DNA of 41,512 bases from Candidatus Thalassarchaeaceae archaeon (GTDB lineage Archaea > Thermoplasmatota > Poseidoniia > Poseidoniales > Thalassarchaeaceae), in the NCBI GenBank assembly GCA_029940695.1, contig JAPYUP010000012.1, positions 1 through 41,512 of the forward strand. Reading direction: 5' to 3'. The position numbers were made by a program, and so were the translations under genes. Positions 16,607 to 24,703 of the stretch are shown here, in pieces (the stretch's first letter is position 1; every line of letters starts with the position of its first letter). The notes under the pieces were generated by a model. That model worked only from the letters and a program-made list of their open reading frames with translations. It had not been told where the DNA came from and made no database searches.

Positions 16607-17106
16607 CCCTGTTCTTTCCTCGCAAGGATATTGATGTTGTCGAATATATCCCCCATCCTGTCAACGGAGTCCTTCAGCCTCATACGAAACTCTTCGATGA
16701 ACGTGCGATGAACAATGTCCTCCAGTTGACGGTCTAGGCTCCGTGCTATCGCTCTGTGTTCGGACTCGTCAATGCCGAACATGCTCCTGAGGAACGCAAT
16801 CTGGGCCAGAACGTCGTCCGATCTGTCGGTGTGGATCAACATGGCCTCGAGCACCTGCCCGTACACTAGTCTCATCTCCAGCTTGTCCAGAGTCTCACCA
16901 CCCCCGGGTTCCTTGCCCTCCATTACGGCGTCGTAGATCATCTCCGGTTCGTCGTCCTCTAGTTTCAAGGCGTGAGCCAGCTTGACCAGTACCCTCTTCT
17001 CACCACTGGACAACTGACCGTCCCGGAGTGCAAGCCTTGTGGCGTTCCAGAAGACCTTCCTTCGATTAGCCTCGACTCCGTCCACACCGTCCGATGAAAG
17101 CGGCAT
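16603..17106 (-). CDS. TerB-like domain protein
   Basis: A 167-residue soluble helical protein. The segment ATRLALRDGQLSSGEKRVLVKLAHAL near residues 22-47 matches the acidic DGxLSxxExxxL helix-turn motif of TerB/TerB-like proteins, which are associated with tellurite resistance, membrane stress and metal-linked surveillance systems in bacteria. The remaining helices (MRLVYGQVLEAMLIHTD and VLAQIAFLRSMFGIDESEHRAI) repeat a similar pattern, so it may hold two TerB-like bundles. It leads the leftward run TerB-like, helical protein, small protein, MobA-like, and is divergent from dnaG across a 202-bp hairpin-rich gap. Function here is unknown. Confidence 0.6.
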   Translation of the reverse strand: MPLSSDGVDGVEANRRKVFWNATRLALRDGQLSSGEKRVLVKLAHALKLEDDEPEMIYDAVMEGKEPGGGETLDKLEMRLVYGQVLEAMLIHTDRSDDVLAQIAFLRSMFGIDESEHRAIARSLDRQLEDIVHRTFIEEFRMRLKDSVDRMGDIFDNINILARKEQG

Positions 17107-17143
17107 GACTTAACGACTGGGTCGATGGGGACCTTGCAAATCC

Positions 17144-17153
17144 GGATAAAATT
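17144..17153 (+). promoter_or_regulatory. Putative TATA box for dnaG
   Basis: GGATAAAATT is the only good TATA-like element in the 202-bp gap between the TerB-like gene and dnaG. It would place the start site near 17174-17180 and so give a leader of about 130 nt. The 14-bp perfect palindrome at 17163-17176 (GGCTTC-AT-GAAGCC) would sit at the start site and is a candidate operator. Confidence 0.4.
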
Positions 17154-17162
17154 GCGATAGGA

Positions 17163-17298
17163 GGCTTCATGAAGCCCCCTTGCCTCCGCAGAACTGCTTT
17201 TCAGCTCTACTCGCGGGCGCCCTGCGCCCATCCGACCCCCCCGCCAAACTGGCGAAAAACGGGGGCAAGGCCCCGGTTTGGGGCTGGGCGGCAAGGAG
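17163..17298 (+). promoter_or_regulatory. Hairpin-rich leader of dnaG
   Basis: The sequence before dnaG holds a string of inverted repeats. There is a palindrome at 17163-17176, a perfect hairpin GGGCGC/GCGCCC at 17215-17229 with loop CCT, a perfect 5-bp hairpin at 17242-17254, and a longer hairpin at 17257-17279 with nine pairs, one G-G mismatch and an AAG loop. An alternative outer stem, CGCCCA (17225-17230) with TGGGCG (17285-17290), would enclose the last two hairpins and excludes the GGGCGC hairpin. The likely Shine-Dalgarno GGAG at 17295-17298 follows directly. The arrangement suggests an mRNA structure that could switch, but no known riboswitch class is recognised. Confidence 0.5.
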
Positions 17299-17308
17299 AA
17301 AAGAAAAC

Positions 17309-18478
17309 ATGGCAAATGAAGGAAAATACATCATACACGCAACCATTCGAGCAGAAGGCACCGTAGCCAGAAAAGACGTCGTCGGCGCGATTTTTGGACA
17401 GACCGAGGGACTCCTTGGAGAGAGTCTACAACTCAGGGACCTCCAGCGAAAGGCACGCATCGGGCACGTCGATGTCAGCCTGAATAACAACAAAGGAAGA
17501 TCGCAGGGCAAAATCGCCCTCCCCTCGTCCATGGACCAGGTGACCACCGCCGTCATCGGCGCCGCGCTGGAGACAATAGACAGGGTCGGCAACAGCAAGG
17601 CGACAATCAAAGTCACGCAGATTGAGAACATTCAATCTGCCAAGAGAGACCACATTATCGACCGTGCCAAGGAACTGCTCCTCGCTATCGTGAACTCGGG
17701 CACTGACGACTCGAGAAACATCCTCGACGAGGTCAAGGCCGTGCTCACCCTAGACACCGAGGTCGATTTCGCCGAGATGACCGCAGGTCCTAACGTCCAA
17801 GAGTCCGACTCGTTAATCATTGTCGAGGGACGCAACGATGTCCGGAACCTACTGAAGTTCGGGATCAAGACCGCAATTGCGACCATGGGCTCAGGAATCA
17901 AGCCCGAACTGATCGAGCTAGCCGCTAGCAAGAAGGTGGTAACCGCGTTCATGGATGGTGACAGGGGCGGCAGACTCCTCCTCTTGGAGATTGAGGGCAA
18001 GCTCGGCAAGTCTCTGACCCACGTCGCGCTTGCACCACGGAGCCGCGAGGTCGAGCACCTCGAAGGCAAGGTAATCACGAAGTGTCTGAACCAAAAAGAG
18101 ACTGCCTCCAAAGCGGTCTCTAGAATAAAAACCGAGGAAGCAAGGTCCGACGATGCCTCGGTAGGCAAGGGAAAGGCCTCCTTGGAAGCGCCAGACGAGG
18201 TGAAGAACTGGTCCCCATTCTTCAATGGACTCAAGCGAAACCAAGCCGTCATCGTCCTCGATGATGGCTCGAGCTCAGATCCTATTAGCCCAAAGAACCT
18301 CGAAGAGGCACTCAACAACTCCGATGGCGCTCAAGGTATTGTGTTCTCAGGCAAGGTCTCGAATAGGATATTTGAGTTAGCCGCTGGCGCCGGTATCGCG
18401 AATGTTGTCGGCAAAACCGTTGGTCCCGAATCTCTGAAACTTGGAGTTCAGGCATACTCCGCAAGCGACCTTAATTGA
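17309..18478 (+). CDS. dnaG: Archaeal DnaG-type primase
   Basis: Archaeal DnaG, 389 residues, a Toprim-domain protein that makes RNA primers in vitro and is also a stable component of the archaeal RNA exosome. The N-terminal region (YIIHATIRAEGTVARKDVVGAIFGQTEGL) is the archaeal-specific domain. The Toprim catalytic Glu is in IIVEGRNDVRNLLKFG (E173) and the metal-binding acidic motif is FMDGDRGG (D216, D218). The C-terminal third is charged and variable, as is usual. ATG 17309 has a GGAG ten nt upstream and begins the conserved domain; an in-frame extension to 17180 would translate the hairpin-rich leader and was rejected. A 9-bp hairpin follows the stop. Confidence 0.95.
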   Translation: MANEGKYIIHATIRAEGTVARKDVVGAIFGQTEGLLGESLQLRDLQRKARIGHVDVSLNNNKGRSQGKIALPSSMDQVTTAVIGAALETIDRVGNSKATIKVTQIENIQSAKRDHIIDRAKELLLAIVNSGTDDSRNILDEVKAVLTLDTEVDFAEMTAGPNVQESDSLIIVEGRNDVRNLLKFGIKTAIATMGSGIKPELIELAASKKVVTAFMDGDRGGRLLLLEIEGKLGKSLTHVALAPRSREVEHLEGKVITKCLNQKETASKAVSRIKTEEARSDDASVGKGKASLEAPDEVKNWSPFFNGLKRNQAVIVLDDGSSSDPISPKNLEEALNNSDGAQGIVFSGKVSNRIFELAAGAGIANVVGKTVGPESLKLGVQAYSASDLN

Positions 18479-18499
18479 GTAACATAACCCCATGTTTGC

Positions 18500-18520
18500 T
18501 GGCAGGGCTATGCCCTGCCA
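18500..18520. terminator. Strong hairpin after dnaG
   Basis: TGGCAGGGC-TAT-GCCCTGCCA is a perfect 9-bp inverted repeat with a 3-nt loop, 22 nt after the dnaG stop and before the TPR gene. There is no following T-run, so it is not a classical intrinsic terminator. It may act in 3'-end formation or processing of the dnaG transcript, or as a binding site. Confidence 0.35.
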
Positions 18521-18601
18521 ATAATCGACCTCTTCCAATGGGTGTTAGCAGAAGCCATCAAAAGTCTCTCATGCCCGCTGGAGCCGATGCAAGGCACAAC
18601 G

Positions 18602-20884
18602 ATGGCTATTCTCACACTGTATGGGGTGTTGGGTGTGGCCTTGTTCGCCCTCTGGCTAAAACACAAGTCGGTACTGAGGCAGAGGGAGAGGATGAGAGAC
18701 AAGCTAGGATCAGTGGAAGGAAACTTGAACGAGACCTCACAGAGGCTGGATCTCCTCTCTAGAGGAGTTGATACGATTCTCTCTGGTACCCCCCAAGTCC
18801 ATGGGTTGCTTGGAGTCCACCGTTCTCTGGAATCTGCTGAGAACCTCCTCTTCAATCAGGGCATTCCTATCAGTAACAGCGAGTCTTGCGCAATCGCCAG
18901 CCATGCTGCCAAGGCCGTGCTCAAACATCACCCAGAAAGGAGTCCCGATGACGACGCGTCCACAATTCCCGGCCTTCATCCCCTCTCAGAAAGGCTTGCC
19001 GCCATGCTAAGCGAGGCTGAGATGCATGCAGAGGACATTGAACTCACCGCTGGTGAGCACAGGAGACTTGGCGAGTTGTTTCACGCAGTTGACAGGATTG
19101 ACTGGGCCGCAGAATGTTTTCACAGAGCCAACGAACTCGACCCCGAGGATGAGTCTGCCCTGCGGGCCCTCTCGGAAATCCAACGTCAGAAGGGAGATTT
19201 GGAAGCACTCGACAGAAGCCTCGAGAGGCTTCTTTCTATCACCCCTGACGATGTGGGGGCTCTCAAGGAGCAGATGCTCCTGCTGGAAGGCTCGGACTCA
19301 TCGAGGGTGATTAGGAACCGTAAACGGCTCGAGGCCTTGGGAAGCGACTCCCTATTTTCCGAAGAGGCATTGGAGCTCACCGACATCGCAAAACGCGCCC
19401 GAGGCGCCCACCAAGGTGTCAAACCCGGTCTTTTGCAATCAGAGAACGCTGCCGATCTTGTGGAACGCGCAGCCAAACAGTTTCTCCTAGGCGAGGTCCG
19501 CGTCGCCCTCGAATCCATTGAGTTAGCCTTGGAAATCGATGTTAAGAAAGGCCCAGCATGGCTCCTGAAGGCACGCCTGCTAGCAGCGGGTGAGGGCAAT
19601 ACCAAAGCCGCTCTGAAAAGCATTCGTCGGGCAAGTGCGCTCGGCGAGTATACGGTGATGCTGGAGTCAGAGATTCTAGAGAACGATGGTAGGACCAACG
19701 CCGCTATCCAAGTCTTGGAGGAACATTTAGAGAAAGCGCCATCTGACCCTGAGGTTCGAGGCAAGCTCAGTCTACTGTGGTTGAGGAACGGCTCTACGGA
19801 CTCCTCTCGCAGAGCCCTCGACGAGGCTCCCGACGAGTCGTGGGACAGCGCACCTCTCCACATTATGAGGGGTAGACTGCATTTAGTCGATGCCGATGAA
19901 CACAGGGACAACACTGGAAAGCACGAGCAGATGCTTCTGGTCGACGCTCTTGTCGCCTTTGACAAAGCGATAGAGTACGATCGCGAATCGGGGTTCGCCT
20001 GGCTCGGGCGTGCTCGGGCCCTCAGATACCAAGGTACCTACAATGAGGCGGAGGTCGCACTAGTGCGCGCCCGCAGGCTTATCCCAGAACATCCTTCGAT
20101 TCCTCTTGAAGAGGCCCAGCTCTCTCTCGATGTCAATAATCTGGAACAGGCCAACGCCCTAGCTATCGAAGCGACAACGCATCTCAAGAACAACCCTACA
20201 GTGCCTTTCATCCGCGGTATCATCGCTGCTCGACTAGGTCGCCTCGAGGAGGCACTGAATTTCTTCTCGAGCACCTTGGAAATCGACCCAGACCACGTTC
20301 GCGCTAGGCTGAACCGCTGTTCAGCCGCACTACTTTGCGAAAATCTCTCTCAGGCGCTCGATGACGCGGACCACTTGGTGAAAGCCCGCCCTGAACACGA
20401 GCTGGCACGATTGAGACGTTCCGAGATTCTGATGAACCATGGTGACTGGTCAGAGGCGGAAACCGAACTCAGAAGTCTTCTCAAGCGAAACCCGGAGCAC
20501 GCCATGGCCCTTGTGCACCTAGGAACGTGCATGATTGCCGCAGGAAAGTCCGAGCAGGCAGAACGCCCGCTGAACAAAGCGATTGGTATTGATTCTAATC
20601 TCTCAGAAGCTTGGTACCAGCGCGGCCTCCTATACCTTGACTTCGGACGCGTTGATGAGGCAATGTCAGACTTCGAGGGGGCGGTGAGAACCGATCCCCA
20701 TCACATCGATGCCAGACTGAGGATTGCAGCGATACTGCATGAGGTCGAGGATTTTGACAAGGCGGTCGCTGCGTGGAGGCAGGTCCTAGACATCGAGCCC
20801 CAGCATCGATTGGCTCGGCGACGGCTGGCAGAGTGCCGTGACCGGGGGGCAGCAAGGAACACATCACTCCCTCCAAAGGATTGA
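18602..20884 (+). CDS. Membrane-anchored TPR-repeat protein
   Basis: A long protein of about 760 residues. A single N-terminal transmembrane helix (AILTLYGVLGVALFALWL) is followed by a short basic/coiled stretch and then a long array of tetratricopeptide repeats. Clear repeat units carry the A..F..A....P pattern, for example AAECFHRANELDPEDESAL, ALVAFDKAIEYDRESGFAW, ALNFFSSTLEIDPDHVRARL, PLNKAIGIDSNLSEAWYQRG and AMSDFEGAVRTDPHHIDARL. Such proteins are scaffolds for complexes; the helical array is probably cytoplasmic. No enzyme motif is visible. The start is uncertain: ATG 18602 puts the anchor at the very N-terminus, while ATG 18587 or GTG 18542 would extend it. It follows dnaG and precedes a thioredoxin-fold gene on the same strand. 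Confidence 0.85.
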   Translation: MAILTLYGVLGVALFALWLKHKSVLRQRERMRDKLGSVEGNLNETSQRLDLLSRGVDTILSGTPQVHGLLGVHRSLESAENLLFNQGIPISNSESCAIASHAAKAVLKHHPERSPDDDASTIPGLHPLSERLAAMLSEAEMHAEDIELTAGEHRRLGELFHAVDRIDWAAECFHRANELDPEDESALRALSEIQRQKGDLEALDRSLERLLSITPDDVGALKEQMLLLEGSDSSRVIRNRKRLEALGSDSLFSEEALELTDIAKRARGAHQGVKPGLLQSENAADLVERAAKQFLLGEVRVALESIELALEIDVKKGPAWLLKARLLAAGEGNTKAALKSIRRASALGEYTVMLESEILENDGRTNAAIQVLEEHLEKAPSDPEVRGKLSLLWLRNGSTDSSRRALDEAPDESWDSAPLHIMRGRLHLVDADEHRDNTGKHEQMLLVDALVAFDKAIEYDRESGFAWLGRARALRYQGTYNEAEVALVRARRLIPEHPSIPLEEAQLSLDVNNLEQANALAIEATTHLKNNPTVPFIRGIIAARLGRLEEALNFFSSTLEIDPDHVRARLNRCSAALLCENLSQALDDADHLVKARPEHELARLRRSEILMNHGDWSEAETELRSLLKRNPEHAMALVHLGTCMIAAGKSEQAERPLNKAIGIDSNLSEAWYQRGLLYLDFGRVDEAMSDFEGAVRTDPHHIDARLRIAAILHEVEDFDKAVAAWRQVLDIEPQHRLARRRLAECRDRGAARNTSLPPKD

Positions 20885-20909
20885 ACAGCACTCACACCAC
20901 CCCAATAGC

Positions 20910-21464
20910 ATGGCTATGCGACCAGACATTGAACCAGGCGATTACGCACCAGACTTCGAGCTCCCGAACGCCAATTCCAAGGTCGGTGGCGGGAGCATGG
21001 CCCTATCGGATGTAATGGGTGAGAACGGCGCCGTCGTCGTCTTCACCTGCAACCACTGTCCCTATGTCGTCGGCTCCGAACCTCGAATCGAGGCCATTGC
21101 AGAGCGGGCGCGACAGAGTGGGCTAGGATTCGCCGGAATCAATGCTAACGATCCAGTGAATTACGAATCTGACTCATGGGGACACATGATTAAACGCTCT
21201 GATACGGGTATGACATATTCCTACCTACATGACGCCTCGCAAGAAGTGGCTGCCGCATACGGTGCCGAGAGAACCCCCGAGTTCTACCTCATGGACTCGA
21301 CCGGCCTTGTATCATATCGCGGTAGGATGGACGATTCTCCCAGAGACCCCTCCCATGCAACGACTTCGGAGCTCGCTGACGCGATTGACGAGATGCTGTC
21401 CGGAGTCGGGGTCACAGTCCCTAGGACAGATAGCATCGGATGCTCGGTCAAGTGGAAGATGTAG
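20910..21464 (+). CDS. Thioredoxin-fold redox protein (AhpC/TSA-like)
   Basis: A thioredoxin-fold protein of about 184 residues from the family with the active site CNHCPYV (C47, C50), placed where thioredoxins have CGPC. The opening PGDYAPDFELPNAN is the AhpC/TSA-type start, and the ending DSIGCSVKWKM matches the conserved VGCxIKWK tail of this family. A role in thiol-disulfide exchange or peroxide handling is likely; the substrate is unknown. There is no signal peptide, so it is cytoplasmic. The ATG at 20910 lies 26 nt after the TPR stop; a longer reading overlapping that gene lacks family similarity. ATG 20916 is a possible alternative. Confidence 0.85.
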   Translation: MAMRPDIEPGDYAPDFELPNANSKVGGGSMALSDVMGENGAVVVFTCNHCPYVVGSEPRIEAIAERARQSGLGFAGINANDPVNYESDSWGHMIKRSDTGMTYSYLHDASQEVAAAYGAERTPEFYLMDSTGLVSYRGRMDDSPRDPSHATTSELADAIDEMLSGVGVTVPRTDSIGCSVKWKM

Positions 21465-21473
21465 TGTCCGCCA

Positions 21474-21896
21474 TCAGTACTGCTCAAGGACTAGTTCGGT
21501 CTGCGTCGAACTGATGTCGCCTGGAGCCGCCAGCCACATCTTGTCAAGCATGTCCCGAAGTGCTACTGTGTCATCAACATGTACGACAGCCACTAGGTCC
21601 GCATCACCACTAATCTCGAAAACGCATTCGACGCCAGACCAGCCGGCGAACTCTCCAGCGAGGGTCCCAATCTCTGTGCCCGGCCCCACCTTCAAACGAA
21701 TGAGCGCAGTAAGCCCAATCCCAGCTTCTCGCACAGTGTAGCCGCGGATGACGCCATCCTCCTCCATACGGCGCATTCGAGTTCTAACGGTCCTTTCCGT
21801 GACACCGACATTCTTGGCGATTTCAACATAGGCCGCCCTTGCAGAGTCCCTCAGCACCGATAGAATCGCCCTATCTAACGTATCTACGCTCATCAT
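21474..21896 (-). CDS. Lrp/AsnC family transcription regulator
   Basis: A full-length Lrp/AsnC protein of 140 residues. The N-terminal winged helix-turn-helix is LDRAILSVLRDSARAAYVEIAKNVGVTERTVRTRMRRMEEDGVIRGYT, cited here by its ends LDRAIL and GVIRGYT (about residues 7-54). The C-terminal half is the RAM/AsnC effector domain with GDADLVAVVHVDD near residues 97-109, where the family has its GDYD ligand loop. These proteins form octamers and control amino acid metabolism in response to amino acids. The target here is unknown; the aminotransferase and dehydratase genes in this window are possible. Autoregulation is likely given the divergent promoter gap. ATG 21893 is an equally good start. 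Confidence 0.92.
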   Translation of the reverse strand: MMSVDTLDRAILSVLRDSARAAYVEIAKNVGVTERTVRTRMRRMEEDGVIRGYTVREAGIGLTALIRLKVGPGTEIGTLAGEFAGWSGVECVFEISGDADLVAVVHVDDTVALRDMLDKMWLAAPGDISSTQTELVLEQY

Positions 21897-21904
21897 GATT
21901 TTCG

Positions 21905-21926
21905 CCGAAAAACGGTTAATTTATCT
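21905..21926 (-). promoter_or_regulatory. Promoter region of the Lrp/AsnC gene
   Basis: On the minus strand GATAAATTAA at 21926-21917 lies 21-30 nt before the start codon, the right distance for a TATA box serving a leaderless or nearly leaderless transcript. Beside it CCG-AAAAA-CGG at 21905-21915 is an inverted repeat that could be the regulator's own operator. The rest of the gap up to the next gene is A+T-rich without further structure. Confidence 0.45.
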
Positions 21927-22040
21927 ATGTTTCCTGTGATATTAATGAATAGCTTTGGCCGAACCTTTCCACTTTTCAACCAAGACTTTTCTTCGCTTTC
22001 ACTGGTTGTATTCAAATGGGACGGCCTTAATTGGCCGGGC

Positions 22041-22475
22041 ATGAGTCAAGAGGAAGCGATTTCCCACCTCAGGATTCAAGAGTACTTGGATGACGTTTCC
22101 GGACTCGACATCCCACACTCGTACTCACAGTGGTACAACGTCGATGTCGCCTCCCTGCTGAACGGATCTAGAATCATGGGCCATGAGTTAGATCCAGAGT
22201 CTGGATCTTCTCTAATTTTCCTCCAGCGAAGCGCGGTGTTCTGCTGCCCAGAATCGGGCAGGATCCATCACTACCCCAAACACCTTCTCCACTGTTTCGT
22301 CGATGACAACCGTGCGAAGTGTCAGGAAGCGGATGGGGTTCTCCTGCGCGCGGAACTGTTCTCCATCTCTCCCACCGAGGAGCAACTATGTTGGGAGTGC
22401 TGCTGCAGATCTGAGATAGAGGTACCCGAAGTCCAGAGCAGGGTGGCTCGCTGGCTGAGTTGGCTGAACACATAG
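22041..22475 (+). CDS. Cysteine-rich protein of unknown function
   Basis: A protein of about 144 residues that I do not recognise. It carries eight cysteines, in VFCCPESG, LLHCFVDDNRAKCQ and QLCWECCCRSE, enough for a metal site or disulfides; the last cluster (CWECCC) is unusual. It ends with two tryptophans in WLSWLNT. ATG 22041 is preferred because the upstream 110 nt, although open from an ATG at 21927, use codons such as TTT, ATA and TTA unlike the neighbours and look like the promoter gap. It is divergent from the Lrp/AsnC gene, which may control it, and lies just before enolase. Confidence 0.55.
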   Translation: MSQEEAISHLRIQEYLDDVSGLDIPHSYSQWYNVDVASLLNGSRIMGHELDPESGSSLIFLQRSAVFCCPESGRIHHYPKHLLHCFVDDNRAKCQEADGVLLRAELFSISPTEEQLCWECCCRSEIEVPEVQSRVARWLSWLNT

Positions 22476-22521
22476 TGCCGCATTGCGCTACCTTGAGAAG
22501 CCCCGGACCGGTCCCGCATCA

Positions 22522-23763
22522 ATGAGTGGCGCTGTCAGCGACCTCTCCGCGCGGATGATTCTGGACTCGCGTGGCAACCCGACTATCGAGGTCGACTGCT
22601 ATGTGGATGGGTTACTGCGTGGCCGTGCATCGATTCCCTCCGGTGCCAGTACTGGCACCCACGAGGCCGTTGAATTGAGAGATGGTGGCACTGTTTGGGC
22701 TGGAAAGGGAGTTGATGGACCCGTATCCCACGTCAACGGTGAAATCTGCGACTCCCTAGTTGGCATGGACGTGGCCGATCAGAGAGCAATAGACACCGCA
22801 CTGATTGAACTTGATGGCACTGCCAACAAAGCGCGCCTCGGCGCCAACGCAATCTTAGGGGCATCTATCGCATGCCTGAGGGCAGCAGCCGAAGGCTCCT
22901 TGTGGTATCACATTGCAGGTAGCGGTCCCAGCAGCCTGCCGGTACCTCAAATGAATATCCTCAACGGTGGCGCCCATGCGACCTCGAACGTTGATGTTCA
23001 GGAGTTTATGGTCGTGCCTCACGGGTTCGACAACTTTCCAGAGGCTCTGCGCTCCGGCGTGGAGACATACCACGCTCTGAAGTCGGTTCTCAAGGAGGAG
23101 GGTCTGCTTGGCGGTGTTGGCGACGAGGGAGGCTTCGCACCCAACCTCCCGCGTAACGAGGACGGCCTTCGATACGTACTCGACGCCATAGAACGTGCTG
23201 GCTATGCCCCAGGAGACCAGATCTCCATAGCTCTAGACGTAGCGGCCCAAGAGTTCTGCCAAGGGGACGGATACCACATGGACGGACAAGTTCTTTCCGG
23301 CACAGAGTTAGGAGATATATACTCAGAGTGGCTTGACTCGTACCCAATCGTCTCAATCGAGGATCCATTCGGTGAGGACGACTGGGAGTCTTGGATCGAG
23401 TTCACAGAGCGTGAGGGCCGACGTGTGCAGATTGTGGGGGATGACCTGTATGTCACCAACCCCGACCGCCTACTGAGGGGAATCGACTTGGGTGCGACCA
23501 ATGCAATCCTTGTCAAACTCAACCAGATAGGCACTGTGACCGAAACGATTGAGGTCATCCGTATGGCAAGAGACGCAGGCTTCGGGACCGTCATCAGTCA
23601 CCGCTCAGGCGAGACCTCTGATGATGTAATAGCGGATATTGCAGTGGGAACGGATGCAGGCCAAATCAAGACTGGGGCACCGGCTAGGAGCGATAGGACA
23701 GCCAAGTACAACCAGCTGCTTCGCATTGCCGAGCAGGTTGATGCCTATACCGACTTATTCTAG
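22522..23763 (+). CDS. eno: Enolase
   Basis: Phosphopyruvate hydratase, converting 2-phosphoglycerate to phosphoenolpyruvate in glycolysis and gluconeogenesis; 413 residues, normal length. Family signatures are all present: ARMILDSRGNPTIEVD at the N-terminus, SGASTGTHEAVELRDG, GGVGDEGGFAPNL with the catalytic Glu, the metal ligands in SIEDPFGEDDW and GDDLYVTNP, the catalytic Lys in LVKLNQIGTVTE, ISHRSGET, and IKTGAPARSDRTAKYNQLLRI. ATG 22522 is chosen over an upstream ATG at 22483, which would add 13 residues not seen in the family. Its last 9 nt overlap the end of the convergent deoxyhypusine synthase gene. Confidence 0.97.
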   Translation: MSGAVSDLSARMILDSRGNPTIEVDCYVDGLLRGRASIPSGASTGTHEAVELRDGGTVWAGKGVDGPVSHVNGEICDSLVGMDVADQRAIDTALIELDGTANKARLGANAILGASIACLRAAAEGSLWYHIAGSGPSSLPVPQMNILNGGAHATSNVDVQEFMVVPHGFDNFPEALRSGVETYHALKSVLKEEGLLGGVGDEGGFAPNLPRNEDGLRYVLDAIERAGYAPGDQISIALDVAAQEFCQGDGYHMDGQVLSGTELGDIYSEWLDSYPIVSIEDPFGEDDWESWIEFTEREGRRVQIVGDDLYVTNPDRLLRGIDLGATNAILVKLNQIGTVTETIEVIRMARDAGFGTVISHRSGETSDDVIADIAVGTDAGQIKTGAPARSDRTAKYNQLLRIAEQVDAYTDLF

Positions 23764-24699
23764 TGCGGAGAGCAGTAGTGGAAGCACGATAGTCGCATCC
23801 GACTCGATTACAAAGCGTGGTGTGTCGACATCCAACTTACCCCAACTAATTTTCTCGTTTGGGGGCGCGCCCGAGTATCCTCCGTAGGAAGGACGAGACT
23901 CGCTGATTTGAGCAAACCACGACCACAACGGCACGTCTACTTTCGCATCATTCCTAAGCATCGGAACAACTGAGATGGCAAAGTCACCGGCGATTCCCCC
24001 ACCAACTTGGAGAATGCCCGTCGGAGAATCATCCTCACGGTACCAGTCGGCCAGTGCTTGCATCGCTTGTAGCCCACTTTTGACAATGTCAGAGCCTTTG
24101 AGCGAGCAGTCTAGAACACGGGCAGCCAGGAGGCTGCCCAAGGTGGAGTCCTCCCAACCCGGAGTAAAGATGGGAAGGTTTGCGTCCGCGGCCGCCATCA
24201 ACCACGAAAAATCTTGATTTGAGTCAAACTCCATTTCACCGTGTAGCAACAAATCGTAGAGGTATTCATGGGGGAATCGTCTGTCCCCAACCGCTTCAGC
24301 TCCCTCCCAGAGTTCCATCAAAGGCTTCTCGATAGTACTGATTACCGCTTCTGGAATAGCCACATCGGTTACTCTGTTCATTCCTTTATCCCTAAGTGCG
24401 GCGTCGTCATTAGCGCTCATTTCCCTCCACTCAGGCAAGGCTTCGTATGCAGAGCGAGCAATCAGGCTGAACAGGTCTTCCTCTAAATTGGCTCCCGTGC
24501 AGCAAATAGCGTGGACCCTGTGTTCCCGGATTGCTGGACCTAAGCTGCGTCCGATTTCAGCGGTCGACATGGCGCCAGCCAGCGTGACCATCAGGCGACC
24601 GCCTTGATCGAGGAACCCATGCAATGACTCCGCGCAACGAGCGAGCTCCCCCGCGTTGAAGTGTTTGTAGTGCCCCTCGACAAATTCCTTTACACCCAC
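23755..24699 (-). CDS. dhs: Deoxyhypusine synthase
   Basis: Transfers the aminobutyl group of spermidine to a lysine of aIF5A, the first and in archaea often only step toward hypusine. The protein has 314 residues. The NAD-binding stretches TLAGAMSTAEIGRSL and ICCTGANLEEDLF, the GGGIAGDF motif, and the C-terminal catalytic region GAPPNEKISWGKLDVD with the essential lysine (K288) are visible. The GTG start at 24699 is preceded by GGAGGGGTG at a good spacing and sits just after the stop of the SAM decarboxylase gene; a GTG at 24729 would overlap that gene. Pairing with SAM decarboxylase links supply of spermidine with its use in translation factor modification. Confidence 0.92.
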   Translation of the reverse strand: MGVKEFVEGHYKHFNAGELARCAESLHGFLDQGGRLMVTLAGAMSTAEIGRSLGPAIREHRVHAICCTGANLEEDLFSLIARSAYEALPEWREMSANDDAALRDKGMNRVTDVAIPEAVISTIEKPLMELWEGAEAVGDRRFPHEYLYDLLLHGEMEFDSNQDFSWLMAAADANLPIFTPGWEDSTLGSLLAARVLDCSLKGSDIVKSGLQAMQALADWYREDDSPTGILQVGGGIAGDFAISVVPMLRNDAKVDVPLWSWFAQISESRPSYGGYSGAPPNEKISWGKLDVDTPRFVIESDATIVLPLLLSALE

Positions 24700-24703
24700 T
24701 CTT

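Noticed and set aside
17180-17308. In-frame N-terminal extension of dnaG
   Set aside because: It would translate the hairpin-rich leader; archaeal DnaG begins at the MANEGKYIIH-type start, which has a GGAG in front.
21927-22040. Start of the Cys-rich gene at ATG 21927
   Set aside because: The 114 nt are A+T-rich with unusual codons and overlap the promoter gap; ATG 22041 is more likely, though not certain.
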